This document shows, one piece after another, positions 61,590-64,000 of a stretch of 64,000 nucleotides of DNA. How positions within the stretch are numbered: the first letter of the stretch is position 1; every line of letters begins with the position of its first letter. The notes beneath the pieces were generated by a model that did no database searches, had not been told where the DNA came from, and saw only the letters and a program-made list of their open reading frames with translations. Origin of the DNA: Hyphomicrobiales bacterium (lineage in GTDB: Bacteria; Pseudomonadota; Alphaproteobacteria; Rhizobiales; Beijerinckiaceae); contig JAIXUP010000009.1 in the NCBI GenBank assembly GCA_027483505.1, forward strand, positions 231,728 to 295,727, in the 5' to 3' direction. Position numbers and translations under genes: made by a program.

Positions 61590-62591
61590 TCAGCGCTGCC
61601 AGAAGACGCACCCGTCGAACATGAACACTGTCTCGCCGCGCTGGTTGATGCCGGTGTTGTGGTGGAAGACCAGCCCCCAGCCCGGCCTTGACGCAGAGGC
61701 GCGCTTCTCGATCATCGTCGAGGCATAGCTGATGGTGTCGCCGGCGAAGACCGGCTTCAACCACTTCAGGTTCCTGAATCCGGGCGATGAGCCCAGGCGC
61801 GGCATGGCATCGCCCATCACGCCCTGCACACGCCGCCGGTTCGCCACCATCAGGCGCATCCAGACCGCGCCCGTATGCCAGCCGGAGGCGCAGAGGCCAC
61901 CGAACAGCGAGGCCTTCGCGGCCGCCTCATCAATGTGGAAGCGCTGCGGATCAAAGGCCTGTGCGAAAGCGACGATGTCGTCGGCAGTGAAGGTGAAACT
62001 GCCGAGTTCGGTGCGCGTGCCGAGCTCAAGCTGATCGAACATGGGAATGGGCCGGGCTTCGCCGGGCGCCGGGGACAGCGTGCCAATGGCCGTCGGCGGC
62101 ACGTAGCGCCATGGCGCTGGCGGCGCGCGGAAGGTCGGGGCCTGCACCTGTCCGCGCCGGCCAAAGATGATCCAGTTCGTCACCTCCTGCACGGGTTCGG
62201 CGTCCTGGTTCATGACCTCGAAACGGAAGCGCACCAGCCCGATCTCGGGCTTCGAACGGCTTTCCTTCATCTCCAGCACGGTGTGGCGCACGCTCAGCGT
62301 ATCGCCGGGGCGGACGGGGCGGACCCATTTCAGCTCGTCGATGCCCGGAGCGCCAAGCCCGGCGCTGTCGAGCAGGAACGCCTCCGCCATCATGCGCATC
62401 ATGATCGCGGATGTATGCCAGCCCGAGCCGATCAAGCCGCCGACGAAGGTCGATTTTGCGGCCTGAGCATCGATGTGGAAGTCCTGCGCATCGAACACCC
62501 TGGCAAAGGCGACGATGTCCTCGGCGCTGACCGTCTGCCCGCCGTAGCTGCGCACATCCCCGACCGCGAAGTCCTCGAAGAAGAGGGTCAT
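61590..62591 (-). CDS. double-hotdog MaoC family dehydratase
   Basis: A 333-residue protein with two tandem MaoC hotdog domains: the first begins EDFAVGDVRSYGGQTVSAEDIVAFA and has DAQDFHIDAQAA; the second starts ELGTRTELGSFTFTADDIVAFAQAFDPQRFHIDEAAA. Each carries the D-x4-H hydratase pair (for example DAQDFH and DPQRFH). Such proteins hydrate enoyl-CoA. The second copy has SGWHTGAVWMRLM and the first SGWHTSAIMMRMM. It lies 12 bases after the ychF stop and is likely in an operon with it. Confidence 0.92.
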   Translation of the reverse strand: MTLFFEDFAVGDVRSYGGQTVSAEDIVAFARVFDAQDFHIDAQAAKSTFVGGLIGSGWHTSAIMMRMMAEAFLLDSAGLGAPGIDELKWVRPVRPGDTLSVRHTVLEMKESRSKPEIGLVRFRFEVMNQDAEPVQEVTNWIIFGRRGQVQAPTFRAPPAPWRYVPPTAIGTLSPAPGEARPIPMFDQLELGTRTELGSFTFTADDIVAFAQAFDPQRFHIDEAAAKASLFGGLCASGWHTGAVWMRLMVANRRRVQGVMGDAMPRLGSSPGFRNLKWLKPVFAGDTISYASTMIEKRASASRPGWGLVFHHNTGINQRGETVFMFDGCVFWQR

Positions 62592-62603
62592 GGGTGGCCC
62601 GGC

Positions 62604-63701
62604 TCAGTTGGCGAAGCGGAAATGCAGCACGTCGCCGTCGGCCACCACATATTCCTTGCCTTCGAGCCGGAGCTTGCCGCCGTCGCGCGCGCCGGCTTCG
62701 CCGTTCAGCCCGACATAATCGGCATAGGCGATGGTTTCGGAGCGGATAAAGCCCTTCTCGAAATCGGTGTGGATCACGCCTGCCGCTGCCGGGGCCTTGG
62801 TGCCCTTGGCGATCGTCCAGGCGCGCGCCTCCTTCGGTCCGACTGTGAAATAGGTGATCAGGCCGAGCAGCGCATAGCCCTCGCGGATGACGCGGTTGAG
62901 GCCGGGCTCGGGCAGGCCCACAGCTTCGAGAAAGTCGGCCTGCTCGTCCTGCGGCATCACGGCGATCTCGCTCTCGATCTTGGCGGAGACGACCACGGCG
63001 CGCGCGCCTTCTTCCGCCGCGCGGGCGAAGACCCGGGCCGAGAAGGCGTTGCCCTTGTCGGCGGAGGCTTCCTCGACATTGCAGACGTAGAGCACGGGCT
63101 TTGATGTCAGCAGCTGCAGCATCTGGAAAGAGCGCTCCTCATCCGGCGTGCGCTGGGTAAGCCGGGCGGGCTTGCCCTCTTGCAGCAGCACCAGCGACTT
63201 CTGGATCAGGGCGAGTTGCTCCTTTGAGTCCTTGTCGCCGGACCGGGCCTTTTTCTCGAGGCTGACAACGCGCTTTTCGAGGCTTTCGAGATCGGCCAGC
63301 ATCAATTCTGTCTCGATGGTTTCGATGTCGGCGAGGGGATCGACCTTGCCTTCGACATGGGTGATGTCGCCATCCTCGAAGCAGCGCACCACATGCACGA
63401 TGGCGTCGACCTCGCGGATGTTTGCGAGGAACTGGTTACCGAGGCCCTCGCCCTTCGACGCGCCGCGCACGATGCCGGCGATATCGACGAAGGTGATCCG
63501 CGTCGGGATGATCTGCTGCGACTTGCCGATCTGGGCGAGCCTGTCGAGCCGGTCATCCGGCACGGCGACATCGCCAACGTTCGGCTCGATGGTGCAGAAC
63601 GGATAGTTGGCTGCCTGTGCCGCCGCCGTCTGAGTCAGCGCATTGAACAGGGTCGATTTGCCGACATTCGGCAGGCCGACGATACCGCATTTGAAGCCCA
63701 T
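62604..63701 (-). CDS. ychF: redox-regulated ATPase YchF
   Basis: A 365-residue Obg-family protein with G1 [10 protein letters not shown]3-like [24 protein letters not shown] in place of NKxD (giving ATP specificity) and a C-terminal TGS domain ([31 protein letters not shown]). It binds ribosomes and regulates stress responses. ATG 63701 (MGFKCG) is chosen; the longer frame runs into the insertion-sequence side and has no support. Confidence 0.97.
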   Translation of the reverse strand: MGFKCGIVGLPNVGKSTLFNALTQTAAAQAANYPFCTIEPNVGDVAVPDDRLDRLAQIGKSQQIIPTRITFVDIAGIVRGASKGEGLGNQFLANIREVDAIVHVVRCFEDGDITHVEGKVDPLADIETIETELMLADLESLEKRVVSLEKKARSGDKDSKEQLALIQKSLVLLQEGKPARLTQRTPDEERSFQMLQLLTSKPVLYVCNVEEASADKGNAFSARVFARAAEEGARAVVVSAKIESEIAVMPQDEQADFLEAVGLPEPGLNRVIREGYALLGLITYFTVGPKEARAWTIAKGTKAPAAAGVIHTDFEKGFIRSETIAYADYVGLNGEAGARDGGKLRLEGKEYVVADGDVLHFRFAN

Positions 63702-63882
63702 GGTTGTTCCAATCAGGTCCAAGTTGACAGTCGCGCATCGGGCGCAACCTGAAACGGGTCGATGATGCGTCTGTCCGCGATCATTCGTGAGTGCTGCATA
63801 TCCCCAGACGGGAACTGCGCGCAACACGAACCTCGTGTCGCCTCAATCAGCGCCGGTCTCGCCCACCCTTTTCACCTCGCCC

Positions 63883-64000
63883 TGAATCGCCCCTAGATTC
63901 CTAGACGCCTTCTTTCCTAAATTTGAGGCAAGGAGGCCATGATGGGCAACGCCAGATTCAGCGACGAGTTCAAGCGCGACGCGGTGCGTCAGATGACCGA
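63883..64000 (+). mobile_element. left end of an IS3-family insertion sequence (cut by window edge)
   Basis: TGAATCGCCCCTAG starts a typical IS3-type terminal inverted repeat, followed 56 bases later by an orfA start. The right end lies outside, so target duplication and full length cannot be checked. It lies about 180 bp upstream of ychF, in the intergenic region. Confidence 0.7.
63939..64000 (+). CDS. transposase OrfA, IS3 family, 5' part only
   Basis: Twenty codons, MMGNARFSDEFKRDAVRQMT, are visible before the window ends. FSDEFKRDAV is the hallmark start of the IS3-family OrfA helix-turn-helix. AAGGAGG precedes ATG 63939. Whether it is intact is unknown. Confidence 0.8.
   Translation, partial: MMGNARFSDEFKRDAVRQMT

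Noticed and set aside
1..64000. tRNA, rRNA, CRISPR arrays and prophage
   Set aside because: No conserved tRNA arm sets, rRNA segments, spaced direct repeats or phage structural genes were seen in the gaps or genes.

Overview
This 64 kb window is GC-rich chromosomal DNA from an alphaproteobacterium, most likely of the order Hyphomicrobiales (Rhizobiales). The main reasons are a fused petABC cytochrome bc1 operon with petP/petR regulators nearby, an EipA (DUF1134) protein, the DUF1285 / CoA pyrophosphatase / DUF6111 / CCA-transferase run, the lgt-MidA-pgeF operon, CtrA-type and Pho-type promoter motifs, and a BIME-like intergenic repeat. The genus cannot be fixed from the sequence alone. I found no rRNA, tRNA, CRISPR array or prophage. 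The only mobile DNA is the left end of an IS3-type insertion sequence at the right border.

Layout. 0-6.3 kb: a CysQ-like phosphatase, a YHS-domain secreted protein, EipA, a membrane-anchored coiled-coil protein and a large YfhO-like membrane protein. 6.3-11.5 kb: GTP cyclohydrolase II (with a decayed RibB-like half), cytochrome b561, then a tight minus-strand operon of a medium-chain dehydrogenase, a QueD/PTPS-fold protein with most catalytic residues missing, a GT4 glycosyltransferase and a methyltransferase. This is the best candidate for an undescribed pathway. 11.5-17 kb: glucan glucosyltransferase MdoH translationally coupled to an FkbM methyltransferase, an unknown secreted protein, glucokinase and an SDR. 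17-19.4 kb: metallophosphoesterase, an unlisted 39-residue small protein with its own terminator, a NUDIX hydrolase and an acetyltransferase. 19.4-26.2 kb: a four-gene MoxR / DUF58 / BatA-DUF4159 / VWA operon. 26.4-31.9 kb: DUF1285, CoA pyrophosphatase, DUF6111, CCA transferase, two small or unknown proteins, hemF and trmL.

32-41.5 kb: an ABC exporter, petABC, apt, a class II aldolase and a PetP-PetR-histidine kinase operon with a clear dyad operator. 41.5-49.8 kb: ilvE, a DUF1003 protein whose ribosome-binding site lies inside a perfect hairpin, dctA, moaE-moaD-pgsA and a complete TRAP transporter with a winged-helix regulator. 49.8-54 kb: a MltB-type transglycosylase behind a CtrA box, a Rid-family protein without its usual arginine, a phytase-like esterase behind a Pho box, an SDR and a UbiK-like protein. 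54-64 kb: an M24 peptidase-like protein, a lipoprotein, lgt, MidA, pgeF, YbjN, proC, a TetR-fold protein, a CsaA-type tRNA-binding protein, a double-hotdog MaoC protein, ychF and the IS end.

Working together: most genes serve envelope building (glucans, lipoprotein maturation, peptidoglycan turnover, phosphatidylglycerol), respiration (bc1, heme, b561) and C4-dicarboxylate or other organic acid uptake. Coordinates of starts were adjusted from ribosome-binding sites and overlaps where these were informative. All functional calls rest on motif recognition by eye, without database searches.
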